From Musa acuminata AAA Group (Eukaryota; Streptophyta; Magnoliopsida; Zingiberales; Musaceae), in NCBI RefSeq assembly GCF_036884655.1, contig NC_088345.1:34307501-34371500 (forward strand): 64,000 nt of DNA, read 5' to 3'. The notes under the pieces were generated by a model, which was not told where the DNA came from, searched no databases, and saw only the letters and a program-made list of their open reading frames with translations. Both the position numbers and the translations under genes were made by a program. Shown here piece by piece: positions 12,139 through 25,048 of this stretch (the stretch's first letter is position 1; each line of letters begins with the position of its first letter).

Positions 12139-13291
12139 TGTTAGGAACGAGTCAGCACTAAGAGGGGGGGTGGGTCGTCGTGACCTACATCTACTCCACC
12201 GATTCCTCTTCCGTCGAGGCCACTAGCATCCACTAACGATCTTTCTTCAATGGGCGAAAACTAACTGTCCTTTTACAGCTCTTTCTCCTTTTATCGAGTT
12301 TAGGAGACAACCCTTACAACCCCCACTTACTCCTCTCTCAAACTATACTAACACTTAGATATTTTGATAGGAGTCAACACAAGATTACAACATTGTTTCT
12401 TTTCTTTTTCACTCTTAATACTTGTATATGTTAACCTGAGATGAGAAAGATATTTATAGGCCTCAAGTTGATTCAAACTTGGAGCCTAAAAATGTCCCAT
12501 CCCGGATCTCCCGGGTACGGGAGATACCATCGCCTATGCTAGCGGTACCACTACCTGACAGGGGCGGTACCATCGCCTAGCACCCTGTCATTAGGTGGTA
12601 CCACCTCCTAATCTGGCGGTACCACCACCTAATATTCTCTCGAAGACTATGTCTAGGCGGTACCACCGCCCAGACTGGTGGTACTACCGCCTGACATAGT
12701 CTCGGAAACTATGCCACGACGGTTTCACTTGTTTGATCATTGTTTGGGCTTTTTACTTAGCCCAACATAGCCCAAACTTGGGTTAGTGAACGGGCCTTTC
12801 TCTTGGCCCAAAACAATCCTATTTTGGGCCCAATTGGCTCCTAATTGATTTGGCTTAATTACATTCTAAACTGACTCAATTAGACTCTAAATTGACTCGA
12901 TCTAGACATAATCGATTACAAGTGAATCTTTGTTGTCCGGCATATCATTGGTTCATTCGGTGCTTCGTCTGATCCTTCGGTGTATCGTCCTCTCCTTTGG
13001 TGTATTGCCCAATCAACATGTTGTCTTCTCATAACATCCGATCTTCTTGGCGCAATGTTCAATCTTCTTAGCCCAATGCTCGAATTCACGGCTCAAAGCC
13101 TTCTGCCAATACATTGATCATTCCTCTGGCCTGACGTCTAATCTTCTGAAATGTTTGCTCCAGCCTAACGTCTGATTCCTTCTGCTTTAATCAATGTCTT
13201 TTTTGATCGACGTTAGCCTTGCGTCACTTAAACATATATTAAATCACAAACACTATCAGTTGGTTTCATCATCAAAATATGAGATTCAACA
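12139..13291 (-). repeat. Element H 3' LTR
   Basis: On the plus strand it reads TGTTAGGAACGAGTCAGCAC at the left and GAGATTCAACA at the right, 1153 bp. The block between the poly-G run and GTCGTCGTGACC is shorter than in other copies, so it carries an internal deletion near 12172. A reversed TATA block lies near 12450 and GGCGGTACCACCGCC repeats at 12500-12730. Confidence 0.85.
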
Positions 13292-15440
13292 ATCTCCCCC
13301 CCTTTTTGATGATGACAACCAATTGATGATGGAGTTCAAACAAACTCCTAGAGTTTATCAAACTCCCCCTATCAATATGCCATATTGATAGAACCCTTGG
13401 ATTCAAAAATCCAAGCAACATGTTATCATAAAATTATGCATAACATCATCATACTTCTCCCCCTTTGTCATCAACAAAAAGGAGAAGTACAACTATCAAG
13501 TATTTGAGATATTTAAGTTCAAATCATTGCATTATAAATATAATCTAAAGTTTTATCATCATGCAAGCTAGTAATTTTCTTTCTTCTCTTTTGAGAAGTG
13601 CAAGCTAGCAATTTTTGTTTCTTTTACAATGTTCAAGCTAGCAAGTTTTTGAAAAATAATGCAAGATAGCAAGCTAGCAAGATACTAATGTTTTACATGA
13701 AGCAAGCTAATAAATTTTGCATCATGCAAGCTCGTAAGTTTTTTTTACAAATTTTTTTATACCTTTAGATATATGCAAGATTGCCTATTTTTGCATCTAC
13801 TTGAAACGTGCAAGCTAGCATTTTTACACATATGAAAGTTGACAAAAGTTTTGTATCTTTTGAGATGAGTGAGTTTTTTTTGCTTCTCTTTATGATATAC
13901 AAACTAGCAAATTTTTGCTTCTTCTTGAAGTATGCAAGCTATCTAGCAAGCTAGGAAAATTTGCTCCCCCTTATGTCATTGTCAAATAGAAGGGAAGAAT
14001 ATAATATTGTAATATTTTTTCCTTTACATCAATTTCCAAATCATGACAAAGGTAAATAATAAAGATGTAAAATCAAGTCATGAATGTCGAAAGACCATAT
14101 ATTATTTTTGACAAGTTTTTTCTTTTGTAAATAGAAAGCATGATAGGAAACAATCTTGATTAAAAAAGAAGACTCAAGTTATAATTATAAGAATTCAAAA
14201 GAAAATTCATGATTCATTTGACAAAAGATTATTGATTCATGCATCTAAATAAATATATATATTTTAAACCAACATCACTTCAACTCATCATGCATAATTT
14301 CAAAATGTAAAATCATCAACCATGATACAAACATTTATTTTCGAAACATTCATCATTATAAGGCATACAAGCCATAAATATAAAGAAATAATGTCATGAA
14401 AAAAAAGATCATGTGAATACCAAAAAACATGATTCATATAGTAAATATCTTCTTTAAATAAAACACAAAGAAAAAATCATAGGAGTACAAAGAGAAGATC
14501 TTGATTAAAAAGAAATCTAGTAATTCTAAGAAATCAAGATCATGATTTGAATAAAACTCATTCAAATTCAAATCAACAAATCATCAAAATTATTTTTAAG
14601 AGATTCATAAAATAACAAAATACATTCATTGATATCCTTTTTTGAAAAGTCGATAAAGTAGGGATTGAGAAATTCTTTAAAAAAAATGTTTTCCTTCCCC
14701 TTTTTTATTTAATTTATTTCACACAAGCATGCCCAAGTTTTTTATGCCTAGTCAAAGCATGCATCATCGTTTAAGATCGAAAAACAAATTTCATCATTAT
14801 GACAAAAAAAATAACACATTAAACATACGACTTCTTTAAACAAGAGATTTGATCTATCATTTTAATTTCAATGACAATATATATATATTTTTATGTGTTT
14901 CACTTTATGTGGTTGATTTCATATAAATATGCTCAAGTTTTTCATATGAAAACTATTCATCTTGTTTAAAACTGAAAAAACAATATTCATTGCGACAAAG
15001 ATTGATAAGCCATAAATCATAAAGATCATCATGCATAATTTCGAAATACAAACTCATTTAAACATGATTTCAAATTATCATTACATTATTTCTTTAAGCA
15101 TGATTATTATGCATCATTACTTTGGGTATGATACCAAAACATGGTTTCAAGTTTTCAAGGTATAACATGCACAATTTCAAATTATAAACATGATATCGAA
15201 CCTCTTAATATTTTCATTAAAACATCAAGCATGGTTTCATTGAACATAAGACATTTTTAATCAACATTAAAAAGCAATATGGAAATCAACATAATACACA
15301 TTATTGCTTCTCAAGCATATACATAAGATTAGCATTAGATTTATATCTAATATTTTGTTGTAATTTCATAAAACATACAATTATCATTATTATTTTTAAA
15401 ATTACTAGAAAAAGAAAAGCATGATCCCCTTTTATTTATT
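13292..15440 (-). other. Element H 3' non-coding region with hairpins and polypurine tracts
   Basis: Next to the LTR is the polypurine tract (ATCTCCCCCCCCTTTTTG on the plus strand, from 13292). Further in are inverted repeats at about 13322-13415 (see the hairpin finding), a second purine tract near 13450 (CTTCTCCCCCTTTGTCATC), GCAAGCTAGCAA-type repeats at 13565-13960 and a third purine tract near 13965. The rest is AT-rich with no coding signal. Confidence 0.75.
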
Positions 15441-16316
15441 TATTTATAATTTTTATATTTTGCCACCTCACCTTTATTGGTTTGCTCCTTGTCTTTGGAT
15501 GAGCTCGATTCATCCCATAGTGCTTCTTTTTTCTTGCATTCATAGCAAGTAGTTGCATTCTTTTTAGGTTTATTTTTGTTCTTAGATTCTTATTTTAAGA
15601 ATTTTTTAAGCTTTATTGTGAGGAGTTCAAGGTCATCATCATCATCACTTGAGTCATCACTCAAGTGGTATTCTATTGTTCAAAGTTCCAAATCCTACCT
15701 GTTCTATGGAAGGTGGTTCTCATCTCCATCAAGTGTCACATAAGTCATTTCATACGTCATCAAAGACCCGATAAGTTTTTCGAGTGGAAACTTATTTAAG
15801 TCTTTTGCCTCTTGTATGATAGTTACTTTTAAATCACAGTTCTTATGAAGAGAACGTAAAATTTTGTTTACAAGTTCAAAATCCGAAAAACTTGTACCAA
15901 GTGCTTTTAAACTATTGATGACATCTGTAAAATGGGTGTACATTTCTCCAATGATTTCTCTTGGTTTCATATAAAACAATTCAAAATCATGCATTAAAAA
16001 GTTGATTTTTGAATCTTTAACTATGTTAGTGCCTTCATGTGTGATTTTAAGAGTATGCCAAATGTCAAAAGCTATTTCGTAAGTAGAAACCCGATTGAAT
16101 TCATTTTTGTCTAAGGCGCAAAATAGAGCATTTATAGCTCTAGCATTTAAAGAAAGAGTCTTCTTCTCCAAATCATTCCAATGGTTCATTAGAAGAGAAA
16201 ACCTTCAAAAACTGTTTTCGATAATATTCCATAAATTCAAATCCAAAGAAAGCAAGAAAACTCTCATTTGAGTTTCTAATATATGTAGTCCACCCCATTG
16301 AACATGGGAGGACGAA
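15440..16316 (-). pseudogene. Element H gag pseudogene without zinc knuckle
   Basis: The best open part is 15704-16189, which encodes the middle of a copia Gag (UBN2/gag-polypeptide family) with the strings NARAINALFCALDKNEF, AFDIWHTLKITHEGT and EMYTHFTDVINSLKALG. Further downstream stops interrupt the frame. The knuckle region starts CYECKK but passes straight to KEALWDESSSS, so the second half of the CCHC knuckle is absent. The N-terminal part continues at 21576-21625 beyond the inserted chromovirus. The start codon there reads ATA instead of ATG. Confidence 0.8.
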
Positions 16317-16710
16317 TGTTAGAATCCTTATAGATTCCAAACTTGGGGTTGATCTCTTTAGGGGATCGGCCTCCTTGGAACTCTATAGGGGTTCCTCCCT
16401 CCAAGTTGTTGCTCAAAGGCTATAGAGAAGATTCATCTATTGCTTATGAAAAGAGAAGGAATACATGACTATTTATAGGGCTTCTAAACCCTAACTCCTA
16501 ATAGGACTCCAACTCAAGGCTCCTACTTCTAACCAACTCCTAATAGGACTCTTACTCAAGACTGCTATTCCTTTACAACTCCTTATTCTTCTGTAAGAAA
16601 CAACCTCCTAATCCTAGCCAGCCTCTTCACCTCTTTTATAGGGGACGGCTTAGGTAGGTTTTATATGAATGTCCCTCTTAATTAGGACTCTCCAAGCTAG
16701 AGTCCTAACA
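16317..16710 (-). repeat. G1 3' LTR
   Basis: It runs from TGTTAGAATCC to GAGTCCTAACA, 394 bp, and aligns with 21219-21570 and with the LTR of G2 read in the other direction. A reversed TATA element lies near 16470 (ACTATTTATAGGGC). Confidence 0.88.
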
Positions 16711-17204
16711 GACCCGTCTTCTTTAAATCAGCCTTGTCCTCGAGGCTGATGATTCATGAATTCTGGGAATTTGATCTTCAAGTCATCATAGTTCTCCCAA
16801 GTGGCATCTTCTATTGGTAGGTTCGCCCACTGTATTAACACTTCATTAGTGGGTCGTCATTGTCGAGTTACGATCCATCGATCAATAATAGCACTTGGCT
16901 GGGTTTGGAGTTCTCCTTGGGTAGTCTTATTTGGTGGGTGGCTTTGGGCTGTCTCCAAGCACCTATTTACAAATTTCGTCTGGCCATCGGTTTGTGGGTG
17001 ATATGCCATACTCCTTTTCAATTTAATACCCTGCATATGGAATAACTTTGTCCAAAATCTGCTTGTGAAGATGCAAGTAGAATTTGTCACAAGCATAATG
17101 CATCCCTTATAGTGTAATTCTTTTGAGTCCCAATTGTAATGAGCCACAGAGCTTGGTGCTTCCTCTAATTTTTTTATGATCTGGTCTCCGAATCTTATTG
17201 CCAT
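16711..17204 (-). pseudogene. G1 integrase C-terminal part and chromodomain
   Basis: Minus-strand 16857-17204 contains the end of an integrase core (TSRFWTKLFHMQGIKLK, then AYHPQTDGQTKFVNRCLE, which includes the usual catalytic glutamate region). Downstream, about 16745-16850 reads NEVLIQWANLPIEDATWENY, the C-terminal half of a chromodomain, so the element belongs to the chromoviruses. The integrase zinc-binding N-terminus and most of the core before TSRFW are missing, and stops lie between the pieces. Confidence 0.8.
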
Positions 17205-17299
17205 TCCATCTTAATATCCTCAAGGAAGTCACTAGTCGAAAGTGAAATGACCAAAAATTCAGCTTGCTTAGGTAGCCGTAAAAGCGCATCTGCAACAAC

Positions 17300-18845
17300 A
17301 TTCTCTTTCCCCTTTTTGTAAGTTATTTCATAATCATATCCAAGAACCTTTGTTATCTATTTTTGCTGCTCGGGGGAAGATATCTTCTGCTCCAAGAGAT
17401 ATTTTAGGCTTTTATGGTCGGTCTTGATTTGAAAGCATCGCTTGATCAAGTATGATCTCCACCTCGTTGCTGCGTGCACAATGGCGAGCATCTCCTTATC
17501 ATATATTAACATGTTTTGATAGGGGGGAGACAATGCCTTGCTAATATATGTGAGTGGTCGACCATCTTGCATAAGAACGTCTCCCATTCTATCTCCAGAT
17601 GCATCGGCCTCAATGATGAAGAGTCGGTTGAAATTTGGTCGCGCTAGCACCGGCATCGTCATTATGGCTACCTTAAGTTTGTCGAAGGTAGTGGAGGCTC
17701 CGTCCAACCATTAGAAGACATCTTTTTCCCGTAAGGAAGTAAGTGGTGCACTGATCTTTCCATAGTTTTTCACGAACTTACGGTAGTAGCCTGTTAAACC
17801 CAGAAATCCATGTAGCAATTTTATGTTCCTCGGGGTAGGCTAGTTTTGCATTGCTTCAATTTTGAAGGGGTCTACCATCACACCTTCCTCTGATATGATA
17901 TGCCCAAGATATTCCACCTTTTGTTGAAGAAAGTAAAAATTCGTAGTGGCCGTTGTGTGTTCGAAAGGCGGTTTTCGGTATGACTTATTCATACACCCGG
18001 ATCGAAGGTCCAACTTTGTGAAGATTTGTGCTCCCTTTCATCTAGCAATTCATCTACTACTAGAATAGGGTATTTATCCTTGATGGTTATGCCATTGAGA
18101 GCTCGGTAATTAACGCATATTCGCCATGTTCCGTCCTTGCGTACAAGTAGCACCGGTGAAGAGTAGAGGTTGCAACTTGGCCGAATAACTCCTGTTTCGA
18201 GCATCTCTTTTACAATCCTTTCTATTTCATCCTTCTGGAGATGTAGATACGGCTGAGTATTTGCTGGAGGTTTGCCTGAAAGAATCATTATATAATGATC
18301 ATGCCGACGGGTAAGAGGTAGGTTTTGCGGTTCGTCAAATATATCTGAAAATTCAGCAAACAAAGGAAGTAGGTTTAGATCTTCAAATTCTATTGGCTCT
18401 CCCTTAGTTTGCTGCTCAAGTTGTACCAAAAAGCCGCTGCATGCTTTATACAAAACCTTCTCCATTTGTTGTGTGCAAATCGTCGTTACATCGCCCCCAC
18501 GTTTCCCGTTCAGTGTCACATGTTTCTCCTTACTATAAAATTTCATAATTAGTTGTATAAAATTCCAAGAAATATCACCTAATGTCATAAAACCATTTAA
18601 TTCTGAGCATGGCCTTATGATCATCAAGAGGGAGAAGGAAGAAATATGCAATTATCTCTTGGTAAGGCCTCATGATCAGCAATAGTTTCACTTGCGGGCG
18701 CCTACGATCATACTTCAAAATCCATCCATCGACGACCTTAATGTCAAACCTGCTACAATTCTCGATAGGTAAGGCCATCTGGATAGTAACCTTACTATTT
18801 AGAAAGTTATTAGTACTGCCCGTGTCGATGAGAATAGTGATCGGT
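17300..18845 (-). pseudogene. G1 protease, reverse transcriptase and RNase H, with RT core deleted
   Basis: The protease motif ILIDTGSTNNFL is readable at about 18808-18845. The reverse transcriptase N-terminus lies in 17989-18651 (VRKDGTWRICVNYRALN, DKYPI.VVDELLDE). Just after a KLDLRSG-like string near 17995 the sequence jumps to KVEYLGHIISEEGV, so the central RT block with the catalytic aspartate pair is gone. RNase H lies in 17357-17707 (EADASGDRMGDVLMQDGRPL, YDKEMLAIVHA, TDHKSLKYLL). In-frame stops also occur. It cannot make an active enzyme. Confidence 0.85.
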
Positions 18846-18847
18846 TG

Positions 18848-19945
18848 TTATTTGAGAAGGCCTCCAACTTTCATCGTTTGCGGGTTTGAGTAGCCGGCTA
18901 GTGCATGTACCGTAACTTTGGTCAGTTGTGGCTCTTCTTCTGCATCTTCTTCTTCATATTCAAGGCTCTCTTCTAGATGTTCAATGACATCTTCTTTTAT
19001 TGGTTCAATCATAAGAAGTCTCCCTTTACTACAACGATGCTCACGGCTCCACAACTCGTCACAATGCCAACATAACCCCTTCGCATGTTGCTCCCGAAGC
19101 TCTTCTCTTGTTAACCTATTTGGTGTAGGGACTTGGTTGACAGAAGGGGGGGTTGAGGGCTTCAATATTACTGGTTGAGGAGCGACCCTAGTCCTCCGAG
19201 CTTCATGGTTCAATTGCTCTTCTTGATGTCGTGCGAAAGAGATGGCTGCCATAAGCGTATACGGTTGTCGTGCTTTAACTTCTCCTCAGATCTCCGGCTT
19301 CAAGCCCTCAATGAAGGTCCTCAATAGCTGTTTTTGAGACCAATCATGAGTTTGATTAGATAACCTTTCAAACATAGTTTGGTACTCCTGAATGGTGGAG
19401 GTTTGTCGGATCTTTGCTAGTTGTCCGTCAATATTCTCGTAATCGGTTGGTCTAAAGCGTATCAATAGTCCTTCTTTGAATTGTCACCATGAAAGGACTC
19501 CATAAGTATGTTCAAACCAGTCAAACCACTGTATAGCATCCCCTTCAAGATATATAGCTATAATTTTCAACATAGATGCATCCGCGGTTTTGTGGTACCG
19601 AAAATATTGCTCCGCACGCGAGATCCAACAAATCGGGTCTCCTTCTTCCCATCTAGGGAAGTCCACTCTCATGCATGGATAGTTGGGGTCAGTCATAGAG
19701 CTTCCCCTCTCTTGGAAGTTATATCTTCGGGTTTGGTGCCATTGGGCAAAGCTCTCTCCTTGATGTGATTTCTTCGGGCTTAGTGGTCGGCCCAATCTGA
19801 GTTCGGTAAAGAGCGTCCGAATCTTATCCTCCATTCGCGCCTCCAAGGCTTCAAATTTAGCATTGATTGCCTCCTTAGATGCCATAGTATATGCCTCCAA
19901 ATCTATGATGTTAAGATCTCTCTTTTGTTGTCGGGTTAAAGACAT
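18848..19945 (-). pseudogene. G1 gag with CCHC-like knuckle, one stop
   Basis: Minus-strand 19484-19945 opens with MSLTRQQKRDLNIIDLEAYT and contains the gypsy capsid region (RVDFPRWEEGDPICWISRAEQ, EGDAIQWFDWFE). A TGA codon at the end of this part is followed in the same reading direction by more gag. Minus-strand 18848-19252 carries the nucleocapsid zinc motif CWHCDELWSREHRC and an acidic linker. The homologous gag start in G2 supports the chosen start. Confidence 0.85.
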
Positions 19946-21204
19946 GTATTGGTTGAGAGAGATGATGGTCGAAAGGGTTGGTGGATTGGTGGATGTAGGC
20001 TACGGTTTAGGCTTGTTTGGTGGCTATTTTGGATGCAGTTTGATGGTATGGTTTGGTGAAGTTTTAGGGCTGTGGATGAAAGTTTTGGATCTGTGATAGA
20101 TGGTAGCAAAGGTTTGATAGAAATTAGTGAAAGTTGCAGCAAGTATGTGCTGTCTTGCAAGAGTAGAATTGTCGTCGAAGAAACAATGGTTTCTCAACAT
20201 AATTTCCACCAAAAACTTGAGAGAATTGAGGATGGAATTGATAGAAAAATCATAGTTTATATGATAGCAAGGATATCTAATTTAATCAAGAAAATTTTGG
20301 CAGTATAATAGCAAGGAAATTGGTGCAAGTTGCGATTGCAGAATTCTCGTCGAAAAATTTCAACGGTCTATGACGAAAATTTACAGAAACACAAAATCAT
20401 TTTTAGAGATGAATTCCTTAATATATTAATCTTTGATGGAAACCAAGATGATCTATGAAGTGTATAAGAAATTTCATTCAAAAAAGATTACAAATAGATG
20501 GGTTAAGGCAACAATATGCGGCTGAAATTTTCTGCAGCACAGATTTTTAAGTATAGCAGATTGGATGTAAAAGATCAGTGATTTATATTGAGAATTTTTT
20601 GATGAAACTAAAGGGAAATCCACTATTAGGAAGTGTTAAAGCTATCATAAAAATCTCGTAGAGATTTGGATAGAAACAACATAGTATCAAGATCATACAA
20701 ATAGTGCTATGTGGCTGAAATTTTATAGTGCATATTTTCAAGTATAGCAGATTAGACATAAAATATCAATGATTTATATTAAGAATTTTTTGACAAAACC
20801 AAAGAAAATCTGCTGTTAGGAAATGTCAAAGATGTCATAAAAATTTTGTAGAGATTTGGATAGAAAAAACACAGTAGGAAGATCAAATAGACGGTGCTAT
20901 ACGGTTGGAATTCTGCAGTGTATCTTTCGTCATAGAGATGAAAACTTTATGACAAAATGTTTATGCAGCAATATAGGAATAATGTTTTTTGGGATTTTCA
21001 AATAAGGATAACTAAATTGCAGTAGCAATAAGGTAGAAAACTAGAACCTATTGCAATTCACGGGGAGATCAAAGGATGATCCGTGGTGGTGGAGATGATG
21101 GCGGAATTTGGCGACGATCTTTTAAGCAATTGTGGGAATTGCTTTGGGCGGTTGTGGAGGGTTGATGGATGGCTGTGGAAGGGCAGCGAGATGCCAAGAA
21201 TGCT
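19946..21204 (-). other. G1 untranslated leader
   Basis: About 1.26 kb lie between the primer site and gag. It has no coding signal and shows a roughly 185-bp duplicated block at about 20520-20930 (repeats of 'CAGATTGGA/AGAC.TAAAA.ATCA.TGATTTATATT.AGAATTTTTTGA'). The G2 leader has the same duplicated block on the plus strand. Confidence 0.7.
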
Positions 21205-21216
21205 GCTCTGATACCA
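21205..21216 (-). other. G1 primer-binding site (tRNA-iMet)
   Basis: GCTCTGATACCA on the plus strand is the reverse of TGGTATCAGAGC, which matches the 3' end of plant initiator-methionine tRNA. It lies 2 bp inside the 5' LTR. Confidence 0.9.
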
Positions 21217-21218
21217 GG

Positions 21219-21570
21219 TGTTAGAACCCTTGTAGATTCTAAACTTGGGGTTGATCTCTTTAGGGGATCGACCTCCTTGGAACTTTATAGGGGTTCCTCC
21301 CTCCAAGTTGCTACTCAAAGGCTGCAGAGAAGATTTATCTATTGCTTATGAAAAGAGGAGAAATATATGACTATTTATAGGACTTCTAAACCCTAACTCC
21401 TAATAGGACTCCTACTCAAGACTTCTATTCCTTTACAACTCCTTATTCTTCTCTAAGAAACAACCTCCTAACCCTAGCCGGCCTCTTCACCTCTTTAATA
21501 GGGATCAGCTTAGGTAGGTTTTATATGAATGTCCCTCTCAATTAGGACTCTCCAAGCTAGAGTTCTAATA
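21219..21570 (-). repeat. G1 5' LTR
   Basis: It reads TGTTAGAACCC to AGTTCTAATA on the plus strand, 352 bp. It is shorter than the 3' LTR by an internal deletion. The outer end has changed from TAACA to TAATA. Confidence 0.85.
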
Positions 21571-21647
21571 ATGAATGAGAGAGTGTCCATCTTGAAGGTC
21601 GAAAAGAGCTATTTTTCTTAAGTGTTAAACCAAATAAGAAATATGTG

Positions 21648-21883
21648 GCTCTGATACATGTGCTATTAAGAACGATTCGGCACTAAGATGGGGGGGGGGT
21701 GAATTAGTGCAGTAGATAAAAATATCGATTTTGTAAAATCTTCGTTCGTCGAAAATCGATCTCGAAAAGTGTTTAACATTAAAATATTTACAAGAATGTA
21801 ATGAGCAAATAAAGCAAATAAATCAGTTTGTAATATGAGAATTAAGAGCAGAACAAGAATGTAAACCGATTTATAGTGGTTTG
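21648..21883 (-). repeat. Element H primer site and first part of its 5' LTR
   Basis: GGCTCTGATACA (about 21647-21658) is a slightly damaged primer site for initiator-methionine tRNA. From 21664 the reversed LTR reads TATTAAGAACGATTCGGCACT (first base pair changed from TG to TA), a run of ten G, and the block ending GATTTATAGTGGTTTG. The LTR is interrupted here by A and resumes at 60379. Confidence 0.8.
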
Positions 21884-22411
21884 TGTTGAATCTCGAATTT
21901 TGATGATGAAACCAATTGATAAGTGTTTATAATTTGATCTGCATTTTGAGTGATGCGGGATGCTTCGATCAGGGAGAGATAAATAAAGCAGGAAGAATCA
22001 TGTTGGGCTAGAGGAAAACATGTCAGATGATTAGACGTCGGGCCGAAGGATCGGTCGACGTATCGACAGAAGGCTTTGGGGCATAGATTCAGGCATTGGA
22101 CCAAGAAGAGTGGATATTGAGCCAAGGATATCGAAGTTGTAGAGTCAACTAGTCGATTGGGCAATAGGCCGCAAGAGAGAACGATGCGCTAAAGAATCAA
22201 ATGAAGCGTCGATGGACCAATGACATGCCGGACAACATGATTCAAGCTTAGTAATAATTATCTAGATCGAAGTGTGTTTTTACATGTGCAGGATTAACTA
22301 CGATAGCAAGGCATAAGGCAAAATGAAGTCCCAAAGTTAAGAATGCGATTTCGTTGAGAGTTTGAGAGTTCGTCGGAAGTCCGGACGTTCATCGGAAGTT
22401 CTGCCAGAACC

Positions 22412-24248
22412 TGTTGAATCTCGTATTTTGATGATGAAACCACTTGATATGTGTTTATGTTTTAATCTACGTTTTGAGTGACGTAGGATGCTTCGATTAG
22501 GATAAGACAATTAAAACAGGAAAAATCATGTTGTGCCGGAGGAACATGTTAGAAGATTGGACGTCGGGCCGGTGGATCGGTCGACGTATCAACAGAAGGC
22601 TTCGGGTCATGGACTCAGGCATCGGGCCAAGAAGAGCGGGTATTGAGCCAAGGATATTGGAGTTGCAGAGTCAACTGACCAATTAGGCAATAGGCCGTAG
22701 GAGAGGACGATGCGCCGAAGAATCGGACGAAGCGTCGAGGGACCAATGACATGCCGGACAACTTAGTTAATTGCTTAGGATTAATTGTCTCGATCGAAGT
22801 TTTGTTTTAAGTGTGCAGGATTAACTACGATAAAAGAAAGACATGCAGTAGGAGTTGCGCCGGAGTCAAGACTATGATCACGTTGGGAGTTCGAGAGCTC
22901 GACGGAAGTCCGGACGGTCGTCGGAGGTTCTGCGGGAACAAATCCGAGAAGTCCAGGAGCTTGCTAAAAGAAGCTCGTTGGAACTCGCCAAGTGGATCAT
23001 CGCAAGTTCAGGAGTTTGCCGGAAGTCCGTCGGAGCATCGCCAGAGGTTCGTCGGATGTTCGCCAGAAGTTCGCCGGAAGCTCGCTGGAAGAAGCGATTG
23101 ACGCACCGGAAGCACGCTGTAGTAAATGTCTTAAGAAATTCATAGTTAGCACGATGATTAAGTTAGAAATGGGAGGTGATCCCATTAACTTAATCTTGGG
23201 GCAATTGGGCCCTTGACAGACCCAAATTGGGCCGAATGGATCAACCCATTCGGACCCAGATTTCTTGGCCAGAGGTGGCACCGCCTAGGTCGGCGATGCC
23301 ACTGCCCAGGGCTCAGCCTCCGAGCTTTGGCTGGGCGGTGCAACCGCCTCTGACAGAGGTGCAACCGCTTGAGCTCGGTCTCCGAGCTTTGGCAGGAGGT
23401 GCAATCGCCCCTGACAGGAGGTGGCACCGCCCAGAGGCTCAGTCGTCGAGCTCTGCCAAGCGATGCAACCGCCCTAGTCAGGCGGTGCAACCGCCAGATC
23501 CTGGAATTCCGGGAGATGATAGTTTTGAGCTCGAAATTCAAATTGGGTTGGGGCCTATAAATACCCCACCCTTTCAGCAATGAAAGGGCAACCCAAAGGC
23601 ACCGAAAGCTTGATCTTACTATGTGATTTTAGAGCTCAAAAGTGTTGTAAAGTCTAGAAGTTCTCCTCCCTCTTTTCTTCCATGTTTTGATCTTTCAAGA
23701 GAGGAGAGAAAAGTTTGTAAGGGTTGTCTCCTAAGCCCGTCAAAAGGAGTGAAACTGTAAAAGGGTGGTTGGCCTTCGCCTATTGAAGGAAGGCCTCTAG
23801 TGGACGTCGGTGACCTCGTCGGTGGAGGAAGCCAGAAGTGGATGTAGGTCAAGATTGACCGAACCACTCTAAAATCGCGGTGCTCTCTGGTTTGCATTTA
23901 CTTTGAGCATATTATCTTTACTGCAAACCTCCTCAATAGCTTATTGCCTTCTGCGCTTTTACGATCGTGTTTTAAAGTTTAGTATTTTCCGAATCGGTGG
24001 TTAGACGTAAATCAGTTTTATCATACGAACATCATATTTTAGTTTGCGCTCTGATTTCCATCATAACTGCAAACTGCCTTTATAGATTCACTTTAACTGC
24101 ATCTTGCTTGATCACAAGTTAAAGTGATTTACGAATCGGCTTTTCTACCGAAATCGCTCTTATCAAACGAACGCAGTTTTAATCGTTGAAAGTTTTCCGC
24201 TGCACTAATTCACCCCTCCCCCCCCTCTTAGTGCTCTTGATCCTAACA
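22412..24248 (+). mobile_element. S2: solo LTR of the E-type family inside A's 5' LTR
   Basis: It begins TGTTGAATCTCGTATTTTG and ends CTTGATCCTAACA, 1837 bp, between perfect GAACC duplications (22407-22411 and 24249-24253). Repeats of the GGTGCAACCGCC type lie at 23275-23500, with a TATA box near 23556 (CTATAAATACCCC). It has no 18-bp minisatellite array, which explains its shorter length compared with S1 and the E LTRs. Confidence 0.93.
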
Positions 24249-25048
24249 GAACCAACCGAGAAGTCTAGGAGCTTGCCAAAGAAGCTCGTCGGGACTCACC
24301 AAGAAGATCGTCGTGAAGTCCAGGAGCTTGTCGGGAGTTTGTTGGAACATTGCCGAGATATCGCGGGAAGTTCACCGGAAGATCACCGGAAAAAAACTAG
24401 ACTTATGAACTTGTTTAGCTTAGTAAATGCCTTAGAATTCATAGTTAGCACATAATTGGGATTGGATTTGGGTCAACCTAATTAGGGCTTGTTGGGCCTA
24501 TGTAAGGACTGTGTTGGGCCCAATGAAAGACCCAAATAGTGACCCAAGAAGTGGCAGTGTCGTGGCACAGTCTTCAAGACTATGTCAAGCAGCGGTACCA
24601 CCAGTCTGGGCAGTGGTATCACCCCTAGCAGGGTGCCAGGCGGTGGTATTGCTAGTCTGGGTGTTGGTACCACCCAATGGCCTAGTGCCCGGCGGTGGTT
24701 TCGCTAGACTAGGTAGTGGTACCCCCCAGAGCAGTGTTAGTGTCAAACTGACACTAGTGGTGGTACCACCCATACCCAGGAGACCCAGGATGAGATGTTT
24801 TTAAGCTCCAAGTTTGAATCAACTTGAGGCCTATAAAAACCCCTCTCATCCCTGGTTAACTTACAAAAGACTTAAGAGTAAAAATAGAAAGAAATGATGC
24901 TTCAATCTTTTATGAACTCCTCTCAAAAGTTCTAAGTGTTAGGATCGAGAGCACTAAGAGGGGGGGGGTGAATTAGTGCAGCGGAAATCTTTCAGCGATT
25001 TAAAACCAAAAGCTGCGTTTGTTTAAGAACTATTATGATGCAAAAGCA

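Larger units (their letters stand above)
16317..21570 (-). mobile_element. G1: defective Ty3/gypsy chromovirus, minus strand
   Basis: The LTRs are 16317-16710 (3') and 21219-21570 (5'). The flanking 5-mers are ACGAA (16312-16316) and ATGAA (21571-21575), a target duplication with one change. The primer site is at 21205-21216. Read right to left the order is leader, gag with zinc knuckle, protease, reverse transcriptase, RNase H, integrase and chromodomain, which is the Ty3/gypsy order. It lies inside the gag of H. Several internal deletions and stops make it inactive. Confidence 0.9.
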
